64,000 nt of DNA from Burkholderia cepacia (GCF_001718835.1 NZ_CP013444.1:2170001-2234000), one strand, 5' to 3'. Counted from the stretch's first letter, positions 17,212 through 25,398 are shown. Made by a program: numbers and translations. Notes: generated from the sequence alone by a model not told the origin.

Positions 17212-17622
17212 GGGAAGCAGTTATGCGCCGGATCAACGGCATTTCACATCATTTCCGCAAGTATGCCTGCCGATTCGCCGAAGATCATGCCCCGTAAAGT
17301 AAACAGATTGTTTCCAATGGTTAAACGATCACCGATCCGCACCGGCGTATCCGTCGGTCGACGTTCCAGATTGCGAAAGAATCAAACTTTTTTTGATTTA
17401 AATTAAAAATGTTTGACGCACGCATTTCAATGAGCTAATTTCTGCGCAAGCTTCCGGAAAGAAACGACGCGGCCCAGCGTGAACAAAGCTCGACGTCTCG
17501 CCCGGCTCCCTGACGCCAATCCGACGCCTGCCGGCAGCGCAGCGAAGCAAGCAGCTACAAGACAGCAACAAGACAAGCAGCATCGATGCATTCCGTTCAA
17601 TCCTGTCGGGGGGAGTATCGGC
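17212..17622. promoter_or_regulatory. AT-rich upstream region of the protease gene
   Basis: 411 bases between a divergent lipoprotein gene and the subtilase gene. The stretch 17280-17440 is unusually AT-rich, with a small A/T-rich inverted repeat near 17380-17400 (ATCAAA ... TTTGAT). Such stretches often hold the promoter and bind nucleoid proteins. I do not see a clear -35/-10 pair and do not name one. An open frame reads into the protease from 17479 but its codons look non-coding. Confidence 0.4.
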
Positions 17623-19131
17623 ATGTCCAAATTGATTCGCACTGCTTCGCTTAACGCAACCGTCCTCGGTGCCGCGCTGGCCGGCCTCGCCTGCGCCGCA
17701 CACGCGCAAACCGTGGCTGCGCCCGTGCCCGGGCCGGCCGATGCGGTGAACCAGCTGATCGTCAAGCTGCGCGCCGCCAAGACGCTGTCCGACACGTCTG
17801 CTGCTTCGGCCGCGACCGCCGGGCACGCGGACGTCCAGGCGGTCATCGATCGCGTGCTCGCGGCCCGCCGCGCGCGCGCAGCCGGCCAGGCGTTCGGCGC
17901 GGCCGCCGCCTCGGCGCCCGGCAACCCGGCCGACGCGGCCGCCGGCATCCGCATCAAGCGCGACATGTCGGGCGGCGCGACGGTGCTGTCGCTGCAGCGT
18001 CGCGTGTCGCTCGCCGAGGCCGAAGGGCTCGCCCGCGATTTCGCGGCGGACGGCGCGATCGAGTACGCGGAGCCGGACGCGCGGATGTTTCCGCTGCTCG
18101 TGCCGAACGACACGCGCTACGGCGAGCAGTGGGGCTACTTCAGCCCGGCCGGCGGCGCGAACCTGCCGAAGGCATGGGATCGCACGACCGGCTCCACGAA
18201 CATCGTCGTCGGCGTCATCGACACCGGCTACCGCCCGCACGCGGATCTCGCCGCGAACCTGGTGCCCGGCTACGACTTCATCTCCGATCCGGCGACCGCG
18301 AACGACGGCAACGGCCGCGACAACAACGCGTCCGATCCGGGCGACTGGGTGACCGCTCAGGAAGATGCCGACCCGAACGGCCCGTTCTACGGCTGCGGCG
18401 CGCGCAACAGCTCGTGGCACGGCACGCACGTCGCGGGCACGATCGGCGCGGTGACGAACAACGGCAATGGCGTCGCGGGCATCTCGTGGGTCGGCAAGGT
18501 GCAGCCGGTGCGCGTGCTCGGCAAGTGCGGCGGCACGGTGAGCGACATCGCCGACGGCATGCGCTGGGCCGCCGGCCTGCCGGTACCGGGCGCGCCGGCG
18601 AACCCGACGCCGGCGAAGGTGCTGAACCTGAGCCTCGGCGGCAACAGCCGCACCTGCAGCACGACGTACCAGAACGCGATCGACGCGATCACGGCGCGCG
18701 GCGCGAACGTCGTCGTCGCGGCCGGCAACAGCGGCGGCCCGGTCGCGAACAGCCAGCCCGCGAATTGCCAGGGCGTGATCGCGGTCGCCGCGGTCGACAG
18801 CAGCGGCGTGCGCGCGAGCTTCAGCAACTACGGCCCGGCCGTGAAGATCGCGGCGCCGGGCGTCGGCATCCTGTCGACGCTCAATGCCGGCACGACGTCG
18901 CCGGGCGCGGACAGCTACGCGAGCTACAACGGCACCAGCATGGCGACGCCGCACGTCGCGGGCACCGTCGCGCTGATGCTCGCGGTCAATCCGGCGCTCA
19001 CGCCGGCGCAGGTCCTGCAGCGGCTGCAGTCGAGCGCGCGGCCGTTCTCGAGCGGCTCGAACTGCTCGACGAGCACCTGCGGCGCGGGGCTGCTCGACGC
19101 CGGCAACGCGGTCGCCGCCGCCACGAAGTAA
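17623..19131 (+). CDS. exported subtilisin-like serine protease (S8)
   Basis: 502 residues. Signal peptide (LNATVLGAALAGLACAAHAQ), an I9-like propeptide of roughly 120 residues, then the S8 domain with the full triad: Asp in VGVIDTGYRPH, His in SSWHGTHVAGTIGA and Ser in YNGTSMATPHVAGT. It should be secreted and self-processed. Layout and size resemble the MprA-type protease of Burkholderia pseudomallei, which I mention as a comparison, not as an assignment. A purine-rich GGGGGGAG site precedes the ATG at 17623, about eight bases away, which decides the start over the upstream frame. Confidence 0.92.
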   Translation: MSKLIRTASLNATVLGAALAGLACAAHAQTVAAPVPGPADAVNQLIVKLRAAKTLSDTSAASAATAGHADVQAVIDRVLAARRARAAGQAFGAAAASAPGNPADAAAGIRIKRDMSGGATVLSLQRRVSLAEAEGLARDFAADGAIEYAEPDARMFPLLVPNDTRYGEQWGYFSPAGGANLPKAWDRTTGSTNIVVGVIDTGYRPHADLAANLVPGYDFISDPATANDGNGRDNNASDPGDWVTAQEDADPNGPFYGCGARNSSWHGTHVAGTIGAVTNNGNGVAGISWVGKVQPVRVLGKCGGTVSDIADGMRWAAGLPVPGAPANPTPAKVLNLSLGGNSRTCSTTYQNAIDAITARGANVVVAAGNSGGPVANSQPANCQGVIAVAAVDSSGVRASFSNYGPAVKIAAPGVGILSTLNAGTTSPGADSYASYNGTSMATPHVAGTVALMLAVNPALTPAQVLQRLQSSARPFSSGSNCSTSTCGAGLLDAGNAVAAATK

Positions 19132-19183
19132 GCGAGCGCGAACGCGCCCGGCCTGGTCCGGGCGACGCCGCGCGACGCGCCGC

Positions 19184-19204
19184 GGCCGGCGGCGTCCGCC
19201 GGCC
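19184..19204 (+). other. 9-bp hairpin after the protease gene, no T-tract
   Basis: GGCCGGCGG and its complement with a CGT loop form a perfect stem in the 149-bp gap between the protease and peptidase genes. Without a T-run it is not a standard terminator; it may protect mRNA ends or attenuate read-through. Confidence 0.35.
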
Positions 19205-19280
19205 CGTACTGCACCCCGCCGTCCCGCCCGGGACGCGCGTTTCCACATGAGCATCGAAAACTAGAAGAACGAGGACAACA

Positions 19281-21212
19281 ATGCGATTTCAACGAACCGA
19301 ACCGCGGCGCGCGTGGCTTCCCGCGCTCGTTGCGGCCACGACGCTCGCCGCGTGCGGCGGCGACGACGGCGGCAGCGTGGCGGGCGCCTCGGCGCTCGCG
19401 CAGGGCCAACAGGAGGGGGCCGCCGCGCCCGCGGCCGACGCGCAGCCGCTCGCCGCGCGCTTCTCGCCGTCCGGCGTGCCGTATGCCGCCCTGTCGGGCG
19501 GCCGCTACCGCCCCGTGATCGCGAACGGCCAGGTGCAGCCGTCGCTGTCGGGCGGCACGATCGAGGAGAACGCGTGGGTCGACACGTCGGTCGATTCCGA
19601 CGGCGACGGCACGCGCGACCGCATCCACGTGCGCATCGTGCGCCCGACCGAAACCGCGAACGGCGCGCGCACGCCCGTCATCGTGCTCGCAAGCCCGTAC
19701 TACGCGGGCCTCGCCGACAGCCCCGACCACAACGTCGACGTCGAACTCGACGGCACGCCGCATCCGGCCGCCTCCAGCGCCGCGCGCATCCTGGCAGCCG
19801 CGCCGCAGGTGCGGATGCTGCAGCAGGTCGAGGCGGCCGCCGCCGGGCGCTCGTGGATCGAGAGCTACTTCATTCCGCGCGGCTTCACGATCGTCTACGC
19901 GGACTCGCTCGGCACCGCCGGCTCGGACGGTTGCCCGACGATCCTCACGCGCGACGAATCGGTCGCGATGGCATCGGTGATCCGCTGGCTCGGCCGCGAC
20001 GCGACCGCGAAGGACGCGAACGGCAAGACGGTCGTCGCGAACTGGTCGACGGGCCACGTCGGCATGTACGGCGTGTCGTACGACGGCACGCTGCCGAAGA
20101 TGGTCGCGAGCCTGCGCACGCGCGGGCTCGATGCGATCGTGCCGGTCGCCGGGTTGACGAACATGTACGGCTACTACCGCTCGGGCGGGCTCGTGCGTGC
20201 GCCGGAAGGCTATCAGGGCGAAGACGTCGACGTGTACATCAAGGCGCTGCTGACGAACGCGCATCCGGAGCGTTGCACGCACCTGATCGACGAAGCGTTG
20301 CAGCAGGAAGACCGCAAGACCGGCGACTATTCGCCGTTCTGGGCCGCACGCGACATCCCGACCGCGCTCGCGGTCGCACCGGCGCTCGTTGCGCAAGGGT
20401 TGACCGACGACAACGTGCGCGTCGACCAGTCGACGTCGTGGTATCTCGCGATGCGGCGCCAGGGCGTGCCGACGCAGCTGTGGCTGCACCGCCTGAAGCA
20501 CACCGACCCGACCCGCGTGCCGGCGATGGCCGATGCATGGACTGCGGAGGTGAACCGCTGGTTTACGCGTTATCTGATCGGCTTCGACAACGGTGTCGAA
20601 CGCGATCCGCGCGCGGTGATCGAGCAGGCGGACGGCACGCTGCTGAAGGATGCGAGCTGGCCCGCGCGCGGCGCGGCGAGCGTCGCGTATTTCGCGGGCG
20701 GCGACGGCGCAGGCACCGGCACGTTGCTGAGCACGCCGACCGGCGGTCCGCTCGTGAAGTTCACGGACGATGCGCGCATTCCGGCGCTCACGCTGGCGAA
20801 CGCCCCGACCGGCGAGAATCGCTCCCGCTTCGAGACGGCGCCGCTCGCGAGCGCGACGCGGATCTCGGGCACCGCGACCGCACGCGTCAGGCTGACCTTC
20901 ACGGCGGTAGCCAACGTGACGGCCCTGCTGGTCGATCGCGCGCCGGACGGAACGGCAACGATCGTCACGCGCGCATGGACCGATCCGCGCAACCGCTTGT
21001 CCGAGTGGGTGTCGCAGCCCGTGCTGCCCGGGATGCCGTACGACCTGAAGCTGACGTTCATGCCGCGCGACTACCGGCTCGAAGCGGGCCATCAGCTCGG
21101 GCTCGTCGTGCTGTCCAGCGACAACGAGGCCACGCTGCGGCCGACGCCGGGCACCGAGCTGTCGCTCGATCCGGCCGGCACGTCGGTGACGGTGCCGCAG
21201 TTGCCGATCTGA
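19281..21212 (+). CDS. S15/CocE-type peptidase lipoprotein (X-Pro dipeptidyl-peptidase family)
   Basis: 643 residues. A lipoprotein leader (LVAATTLAACGGDDGG) suggests anchoring in the envelope. The alpha/beta-hydrolase core carries the nucleophile motif GMYGVSYDGTLPKMVAS, a second-half Asp in LVAQGLTDDNV and a His in LHRLKHTDP, and a C-terminal beta domain (DYRLEAGHQLGLVVLSSDN) typical of S15 enzymes. Proteins of this kind remove X-Pro dipeptides or hydrolyse esters. It lies 149 bases behind the secreted protease, same strand, so the two could digest peptides outside the cell in sequence. GAGGACAAC precedes the ATG. Confidence 0.9.
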   Translation: MRFQRTEPRRAWLPALVAATTLAACGGDDGGSVAGASALAQGQQEGAAAPAADAQPLAARFSPSGVPYAALSGGRYRPVIANGQVQPSLSGGTIEENAWVDTSVDSDGDGTRDRIHVRIVRPTETANGARTPVIVLASPYYAGLADSPDHNVDVELDGTPHPAASSAARILAAAPQVRMLQQVEAAAAGRSWIESYFIPRGFTIVYADSLGTAGSDGCPTILTRDESVAMASVIRWLGRDATAKDANGKTVVANWSTGHVGMYGVSYDGTLPKMVASLRTRGLDAIVPVAGLTNMYGYYRSGGLVRAPEGYQGEDVDVYIKALLTNAHPERCTHLIDEALQQEDRKTGDYSPFWAARDIPTALAVAPALVAQGLTDDNVRVDQSTSWYLAMRRQGVPTQLWLHRLKHTDPTRVPAMADAWTAEVNRWFTRYLIGFDNGVERDPRAVIEQADGTLLKDASWPARGAASVAYFAGGDGAGTGTLLSTPTGGPLVKFTDDARIPALTLANAPTGENRSRFETAPLASATRISGTATARVRLTFTAVANVTALLVDRAPDGTATIVTRAWTDPRNRLSEWVSQPVLPGMPYDLKLTFMPRDYRLEAGHQLGLVVLSSDNEATLRPTPGTELSLDPAGTSVTVPQLPI

Positions 21213-21305
21213 CGGGAAGCGCCGGTTCGCGCGCACGGCGCGCGCGTGAGCCGGACCCCGTGCGAGCATTTCAACCGGATGTCGGGATGTCGTGCGCGGC
21301 GCGCG

Positions 21306-21779
21306 TCAGTTGGCCCGCTCGAATCGAATCACGTGCTCCACGCGCTTGCCGTCGCCGCGCTCGATCTCGACGACGCCGACGTGGCGGACCCGCCAGCCGT
21401 CGCGCGGCGCGATCTGCGGCAGGCTGCCGCCCGAGCGGCTCTCGAAACCGCCGAGCCCTTCATCGGGCGTGTCGACGCTTTCGTCGAGCGACGCGTTCGA
21501 GTAGATCACGTTGTCCTGCCACTTCGACGCGCCCTGGCGCGCCTCCATGCCCTTGCCGTCGACGTCGACGCTGTTGTCGGTCGCCGCCATGTTCGCGTTG
21601 TCCAGCGTGACGATCCGGCTCGCGGCTCGCCGCACCGGATCGCCGCTGTCGCTCGTGCGCGCGTCGACGTCGATCGGCGGCAGGCCGGTCGGCGTCTTCG
21701 CGGCGACGGCTTCCGGCGACAGCCGCTCCGGCGCGCCGGCCGGGCGCGCGGCATGTGTCGGCGCGGAGTTTGGTTTCAT
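21306..21779 (-). CDS. Burkholderia-type hypothetical protein (DUF3005-like)
   Basis: 157 residues, soluble. The first 50 residues are Pro/Ala-rich and look disordered; the rest has a repeating pattern of short polar strands (RIVTLDNANMAATDNSVDV, KWQDNVIYSNASLDESVD) ending in VRHVGVVEIERGDGKRVEHVIRFER. It resembles what I remember of DUF3005, a family seen mainly in Burkholderia; this is recollection, not a search. An excellent AGGAGG site lies 7-8 bases before the ATG at 21779. It is the last gene of a minus-strand run 22355 to 21306 with a sigma-54-type promoter in front. Confidence 0.75.
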   Translation of the reverse strand: MKPNSAPTHAARPAGAPERLSPEAVAAKTPTGLPPIDVDARTSDSGDPVRRAASRIVTLDNANMAATDNSVDVDGKGMEARQGASKWQDNVIYSNASLDESVDTPDEGLGGFESRSGGSLPQIAPRDGWRVRHVGVVEIERGDGKRVEHVIRFERAN

Positions 21780-21831
21780 CGAACAATCCTCCTGGGAAAT
21801 GACGGCACGCAGGCCCGCCGTTCGGCGCCCG

Positions 21832-22143
21832 CTAAAACCGGTTGACGTGAAAATCCCCCGCACACGCGGTCGGGCTGCGCTGCGCCATCAGCTCGGCAAA
21901 CTCGATCGCGAGGCGCCCCAGCGCCAGCCGCTTCTGTCCGATGTCCCACTGCTCGAACGCGGCGAACGCGTCCTCGTCGAACGTCACGGTCACGGCCGCG
22001 GGATGGCCGTCGGCCTCGAAACCGACATGCAGCACGCCGGCGGGCCGCTCCTCGATATGGAACGGCATGCCGCGCGCCTCGAAGTACTGGCCGAGCGTTT
22101 CCGCGATCTCGCGCATGAGGCCGGGCACGACGCGAATGCTCAC
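21832..22143 (-). CDS. hypothetical protein (DUF3022-like)
   Basis: 103 residues, soluble, acidic. Pattern: an N-terminal helix (GLMREIAETLGQYFEARG), a beta hairpin (FHIEERPAGVLHVGFEADGHPAAVTVTFDEDAF) and a helical end (QKRLALGRLAIEFAELMAQ). I associate this with DUF3022, a Burkholderia-type family of unknown role, with moderate trust. Its ATG overlaps the stop of the 71-residue gene by four bases, so the two are translationally coupled. Confidence 0.75.
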   Translation of the reverse strand: MSIRVVPGLMREIAETLGQYFEARGMPFHIEERPAGVLHVGFEADGHPAAVTVTFDEDAFAAFEQWDIGQKRLALGRLAIEFAELMAQRSPTACAGDFHVNRF

Positions 22144-22355
22144 CGCGCGCGTGCCTGCCGCGCCGCCGCGCCTGCTGGCGGCGCATGCAGCGGCGGCCGG
22201 CGGTGCGGCGGATCGCCCTCCGGATGCCGATACGGCTCCGGCGCATCGGGCGGCGGGTCGTCGTCGGGCTCCGGCAATTCGGGGTCCGAGTCCGGATCGA
22301 CATCGGGCATCGGCGGCTCGGGCCGGTGCAGCGATGTCAGGTGTCGAAATTCCAT
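22140..22355 (-). CDS. small proline-rich acidic protein
   Basis: 71 residues of very low complexity: a short start (EFRHLTSLHR), then an Asp/Glu/Pro-rich middle (PDSDPELPEPDDDPPPDAP) and a His/Pro/Arg-rich end. No fold is expected. A strong GGAGG site before the ATG, the 4-base ATGA coupling to the next gene, and a near-perfect sigma-54 promoter 36 bases upstream argue that it is a real gene despite its composition. It may be a flexible linker or a leader for the operon. Confidence 0.65.
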   Translation of the reverse strand: MEFRHLTSLHRPEPPMPDVDPDSDPELPEPDDDPPPDAPEPYRHPEGDPPHRRPPLHAPPAGAAARQARAR

Positions 22356-22389
22356 GCGTCCTCCGGTCGTGACGGGCATGCCGCCGATC

Positions 22390-22405
22390 CGCAATCCGCG
22401 TGCCG
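22390..22405 (-). promoter_or_regulatory. sigma-54 type promoter (near-perfect) for the 22355-21306 operon
   Basis: On the minus strand this reads CGGCACGCGGATTGCG against consensus TGGCACGNNNNTTGCW: all conserved bases except the first T match, and GG and GC are exactly 10 bases apart. It ends 35 bases before the ATG at 22355. Confidence 0.7.
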
Positions 22406-22440
22406 GCCCGCGAGTGCGCGCCGAATGCCGCGCGCCGCCC

Positions 22441-22454
22441 GCGTTTGAAAACGC
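22441..22454. promoter_or_regulatory. palindrome GCGTTT-GA-AAACGC, possible activator site
   Basis: A perfect 6+6 dyad 36 bases upstream of the -24 element of the sigma-54 promoter. Its place, around 65-75 bases before the predicted transcript start, would suit an enhancer-binding protein. I did not find exact copies at the other promoters, so the assignment is weak. Confidence 0.35.
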
Positions 22455-22494
22455 TACATGCGCCGCTGCAAATCTTTCACGCCGCACCACGGGT

Positions 22495-22800
22495 TCATGC
22501 CTCGTAGGCCGCCAGCACGATCCAGAACGCGCGGCCCTCTTCATTCACGGGCGCCGCGAGCGCGAAATCGTCCTGCGGCCGGCTGGCGTGCTCCAGCGCG
22601 CGACGCGCCACCTCGGTGCTGTCGAACGTCCGGTCGTTCAGCCGCCGGACGTCGGTCTTGCCCTCGAACATCCGCCGGCCGGGCCGCGAAATCAGCGGCT
22701 CTTGCTTCCACTCGAGAAAGCGATTGCCGACTACGTCGAAACCGCCGCCGCATACGTTGACCTCGAAGTGCACCTCGGGCGCCCGCTTCCGCAATGTCAT
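22495..22800 (-). CDS. hypothetical protein in the sigma-54 cluster
   Basis: 101 residues, soluble, no recognised domain. The sequence opens with a strand-rich part (EVHFEVNVCGGGFDVVGNRFLEWKQ), has a basic middle (RPGRRMFEGKTDVRRLNDRTF) and ends in an alanine-rich helix and strand (GRAFWIVLAAYEA). It could be a small alpha/beta protein. A GAGGAGAGG site precedes the ATG. A sigma-54-type promoter lies 63 bases upstream, and a divergent one serves the neighbouring operon, so this gene and the 42-residue protein should respond together. Confidence 0.7.
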   Translation of the reverse strand: MTLRKRAPEVHFEVNVCGGGFDVVGNRFLEWKQEPLISRPGRRMFEGKTDVRRLNDRTFDSTEVARRALEHASRPQDDFALAAPVNEEGRAFWIVLAAYEA

Positions 22801-22862
22801 CACCCTCTCCTCGTACTTGCGCCGCCGGCGCGCGCAGCGTCGCGGCAGGCCTGCATCCATGC

Positions 22863-22878
22863 GGCAAACCGTGTGCCC
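22863..22878 (-). promoter_or_regulatory. sigma-54 type promoter for the 22800 gene
   Basis: Minus-strand reading GGGCACACGGTTTGCC: nine of the eleven conserved positions of TGGCACGNNNNTTGC match, with GG and GC ten bases apart. It ends 62 bases before the ATG at 22800. Confidence 0.55.
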
Positions 22879-22887
22879 GGGCTGCGC

Positions 22888-22903
22888 GGGAACGCAGCTT
22901 GCG
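22888..22903 (+). promoter_or_regulatory. sigma-54 type promoter for the 42-aa/CBS/PRC genes
   Basis: Plus-strand GGGAACGCAGCTTGCG: nine of eleven conserved positions match and GG to GC spacing is ten. It lies only nine bases from the opposite-facing promoter, giving a back-to-back pair, and 73 bases before the ATG at 22977. Confidence 0.5.
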
Positions 22904-22976
22904 GCCAGCTCCGCATGAATCCATCCGGCGCGCGCGTTCCGCCGATGATCGCGCGCTCATTCGCCAGGAGAAAAAC

Positions 22977-23105
22977 ATGCATCGCAACCCGAAGAGATGG
23001 CGCGCCGTACACGACGCGCTTGCCGTGACCGCGATCGCCGCGGTCGAATGTGCGCTGGTCATGGGCCTGATCGCCGCGATCGGCTTTCCGCACGGCGGCC
23101 TATAG
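22977..23105 (+). CDS. 42-residue single-pass membrane peptide
   Basis: A basic start (HRNPKRWRAVHD) leads into one hydrophobic segment of about 22 residues (ALAVTAIAAVECALVMGLIA) and a short tail. An AGGAG site sits 6 bases before the ATG. Its size, single membrane segment and place right behind a sigma-54-type promoter suggest a stress-induced membrane peptide. No family recognised. Confidence 0.6.
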   Translation: MHRNPKRWRAVHDALAVTAIAAVECALVMGLIAAIGFPHGGL

Positions 23106-23225
23106 GCCCTATAGGCCCCCCGGCCCACCCGGCGTACCCAGCCCCTCGGCGCACGTCGCGCGACCGTGGTCGCATGCCGCGACGAACGCCTTGCGCATTG
23201 CGCAAGCCAGCCAGGAGAACCGCTC

Positions 23226-23657
23226 ATGCATCGCGTCAACGAAATCATGTCGCAGGACGTCGTGCGCATCGCGCCGACCGACTCGATCCGTCATGCCGCG
23301 CAACTGATGGAGCGCTACGACATCGGCGCGCTGCCCGTGTGCGACAACAACCGGCTGATCGGGATGGTGACGGACCGCGATCTCGCGGTGCGCGCGATCT
23401 CGGCCGGCAAGCCGCCGGAAACGCGGATCCACGAAGTCGCGTCGGGCCCGATCGAATGGTGCTTCGACGACGATTCGCTCGACGAGATCCAGCACTACAT
23501 GGCTGACGCGCAGCTGCGCCGCCTGCCCGTCGTCGATCACGACAGGCGGCTGGTCGGCATGCTGTCGCTCGGCGACATCGCGACGCGCGCCGCCGACGCG
23601 TCGCGCGACGAACTCGTGAACACGCTCGAGCGCGTATCGCAGCCGAAGCGGACGTAG
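23226..23657 (+). CDS. CBS-domain pair protein
   Basis: 143 residues made of two CBS domains in tandem (about 1-60 and 70-135): VNEIMSQDVVRIAPTDSIRHAAQLM and DIGALPVCDNNRLIGMVTDRDLAVR form the first; LRRLPVVDHDRRLVGMLSLGDIA closes the second. Such stand-alone pairs bind adenine nucleotides and act as energy sensors or regulate partner proteins. GGAGAACC precedes the ATG. It lies 120 bases after the 42-residue peptide and 86 before the PRC-barrel gene, same strand, likely one transcript. Confidence 0.9.
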   Translation: MHRVNEIMSQDVVRIAPTDSIRHAAQLMERYDIGALPVCDNNRLIGMVTDRDLAVRAISAGKPPETRIHEVASGPIEWCFDDDSLDEIQHYMADAQLRRLPVVDHDRRLVGMLSLGDIATRAADASRDELVNTLERVSQPKRT

Positions 23658-23743
23658 GCGCACACCGCGCCGGCCCGGACATCCCCCCATGCGACACGCG
23701 GCCCGCCACGGGCCGCGTGCGCGCCCCGACAGGAGCACATGAC

Positions 23744-24253
23744 ATGTACCACCCCGTGCACAACCCCGACGAAGGCCCGACCCGCATCATCCGCAAGGAT
23801 CGCGAGACGGCGCGCGGCCCCGGCCCCGACGTGATGGCCGCCGGCACGCTGGAAGGCGACCGGGTCGTCACGGCCGACGGCGTGTACGTCGGCCGGATCA
23901 AGGACATCATGCTCGACGTGCGCTCCGGCCGCGTCGCCTATGCCGTGCTGTCGAGCGGCGGCATCCTCGGCATCGGCGACAAGCTGCTCGCGATTCCATG
24001 GGATGCGCTCACGCTCGACGTCGAGCGCCGCTGCTTCCGGTTGTGGGCGTCGTCCGAGCGGATTCGCAACGCGCCGGGGTTCGACAAGGATCACTGGCCG
24101 GTCATCGCGGACCCGCAATGGGTCGGCGCGGCGCGCTACGACGGCAGCGGCACGCTCTGGTGGAGCTGCGACGACGACTTCGACTCGGAGCAGGATGCGC
24201 CGCCGCACGAGGCCTCGCCGGACCGGCCGGAGCGCGACTCGGGTCCGCGCTGA
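23744..24253 (+). CDS. PRC-barrel domain protein
   Basis: 169 residues. The PRC-barrel is at about 35-110: VVTADGVYVGRIKDIMLDVRSGRVAYAVLSSGG and DKLLAIPWDALTLD are typical. The N terminus is charged and the C terminus (from residue 145) is an acidic Pro-rich tail. PRC-barrels bind proteins or RNA surfaces; stand-alone ones are common in stress-related gene groups. An AGGAG site lies eight bases before the ATG. It converges on the receiver gene at 24274-24741, with only 20 bases between stops. Confidence 0.88.
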   Translation: MYHPVHNPDEGPTRIIRKDRETARGPGPDVMAAGTLEGDRVVTADGVYVGRIKDIMLDVRSGRVAYAVLSSGGILGIGDKLLAIPWDALTLDVERRCFRLWASSERIRNAPGFDKDHWPVIADPQWVGAARYDGSGTLWWSCDDDFDSEQDAPPHEASPDRPERDSGPR

Positions 24254-24273
24254 GCCGCGCGGGCCGCTACGTG

Positions 24274-24741
24274 CTACGTTCGCTGTCCCGTATCCCCCGC
24301 GGGCGGCGCGCCGTTCCCGCTCGCCGCTTCGAGATAGTTCAGCAGCCGGTACGGCGTCAGCGGCTTCGCGCAATGCGCGTCGAAACCCGCTTCCTTCGCG
24401 CGCTCGCGGTCACGCGTCGACGCGAACGCGCTGCACGCGACGAGCAGCATGTCGGCGGTGCGCGGATCGTCGCGCAGCCGTTGCGCGATCTGCAGGCCGC
24501 TGAGCCCCGGCATCGCGATGTCGAGCACGACCGCGAACGGCTGCCAGTCGCGCGCGACGTCGCAGACCGCGAACGGATCGTCGACGACCCGGCACGCGAA
24601 GCCGCGGGCCTCGAGCAGCAGGCGCAGCGCGTCCGCCGCATCGCGATAGTCGTCGGCCACCAGCACGCGGCGCGGTCGCGCCGGCACGCTGTCGGGCGAG
24701 CGCCACAGCAGAACGTCGTCGTCGCTCCGTTGGATAGTCAT
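24274..24741 (-). CDS. single-domain response regulator (receiver only)
   Basis: 155 residues: a receiver domain (about 25-140) flanked by short tails. The acidic pair is in RVLVADDYRDA, the phospho-acceptor Asp in AVVLDIAMPG, the Thr/Ser switch in LLVACSAF and the Lys in DAHCAKPLT, so it should accept phosphate. No output domain is present, so it may act by protein contact or as a phosphate sink. It is the last gene of the BON-DUF2795-DUF4142 run, and the hybrid kinase just upstream of that run is a plausible donor. Confidence 0.88.
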   Translation of the reverse strand: MTIQRSDDDVLLWRSPDSVPARPRRVLVADDYRDAADALRLLLEARGFACRVVDDPFAVCDVARDWQPFAVVLDIAMPGLSGLQIAQRLRDDPRTADMLLVACSAFASTRDRERAKEAGFDAHCAKPLTPYRLLNYLEAASGNGAPPAGDTGQRT

Positions 24742-24769
24742 GCGAAAAACTCCTGTGTCGTCGTGCGCG

Positions 24770-25384
24770 TCAGCGCGCGCCGACCTTGTGCACGAGCGCC
24801 TGAGCCGCCGCCAGGTGGCGCATCAGGGTCGGCAGCGCCCCGCTCGCGAACGTGCGCAGATCGGGGTCGCGGCCGTTGTGCGCCTCGTCCTCGAACAGCC
24901 GGATCGCGCGACGATGCGCGTCCGGCCCGGCCACCGCGACATAAGCGGCGTCGAATGCCGGGCCGTTCCGGCCGCGCAACGCCTCGACGTCAGGATCGAC
25001 GATCTGCACGGTCTGCACCGGCAGGCCCTTGCGCGCGCCAAGCCCGCGCAGCCTCGCGTTGAGGGCGCCGTAATCGGCGACCATCCGCTTCGCGAACGCG
25101 CGCACGTCCGGCGACGCGGCTTTCTCGAGCGCGAGCTGGCTCGCCTGCACCTGGCGCTTGCCGGCCTGCCCCGCGGTGTCGACGAATTCCGCGTCGATGC
25201 CCTGCGGGCGTTTCGTGATCTGCGTATCGTCAGGCCCCGACGCGGGCCGAATCACGTCGGGCGTTGCGCGCGTACCCAACACCGGCGACGCGGGCGCCGC
25301 GCCCGACGTTTGCGCGAGCGTGACGGCCGGCGCGAGCAACGCGCCGGCGGCGCACGCCGCGATCGTCCAGATACTCGGTCTCAT
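24770..25384 (-). CDS. DUF4142 exported protein
   Basis: 204 residues. A signal peptide (IWTIAACAAGALLAPAVTLAQ) is followed by a DUF4142 domain (about 65-200), mainly helical: AEFVDTAGQAGKRQVQASQLALEKAASPDVRAFAKRMVADYGALN is the signature half, then the second helix pair with FDAAYVAVAGPDAHRRAIRLFEDEA. Family members are four-helix ferritin-like periplasmic or outer-membrane proteins of unknown role, often stress-induced. GAGGAGG precedes the ATG, 14 bases after the DUF2795 stop, so they are in one operon. Confidence 0.88.
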   Translation of the reverse strand: MRPSIWTIAACAAGALLAPAVTLAQTSGAAPASPVLGTRATPDVIRPASGPDDTQITKRPQGIDAEFVDTAGQAGKRQVQASQLALEKAASPDVRAFAKRMVADYGALNARLRGLGARKGLPVQTVQIVDPDVEALRGRNGPAFDAAYVAVAGPDAHRRAIRLFEDEAHNGRDPDLRTFASGALPTLMRHLAAAQALVHKVGAR

Positions 25385-25398
25385 CCACGACCTCCTCG

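Noticed and set aside
19184..19204. Strong hairpin after the protease gene as an intrinsic terminator
   Set aside because: No T-tract follows; listed only as a hairpin.
18924..21269. A 781-codon minus-strand frame opposite the S15 peptidase
   Set aside because: No recognisable sequence and no ribosome-binding site; shadow of the peptidase gene.
23106..23225. GG-N10-GC pattern before the CBS gene
   Set aside because: The -12 part reads GCGC rather than TTGC, too weak to call; read-through from the promoter at 22888 explains the gene better.
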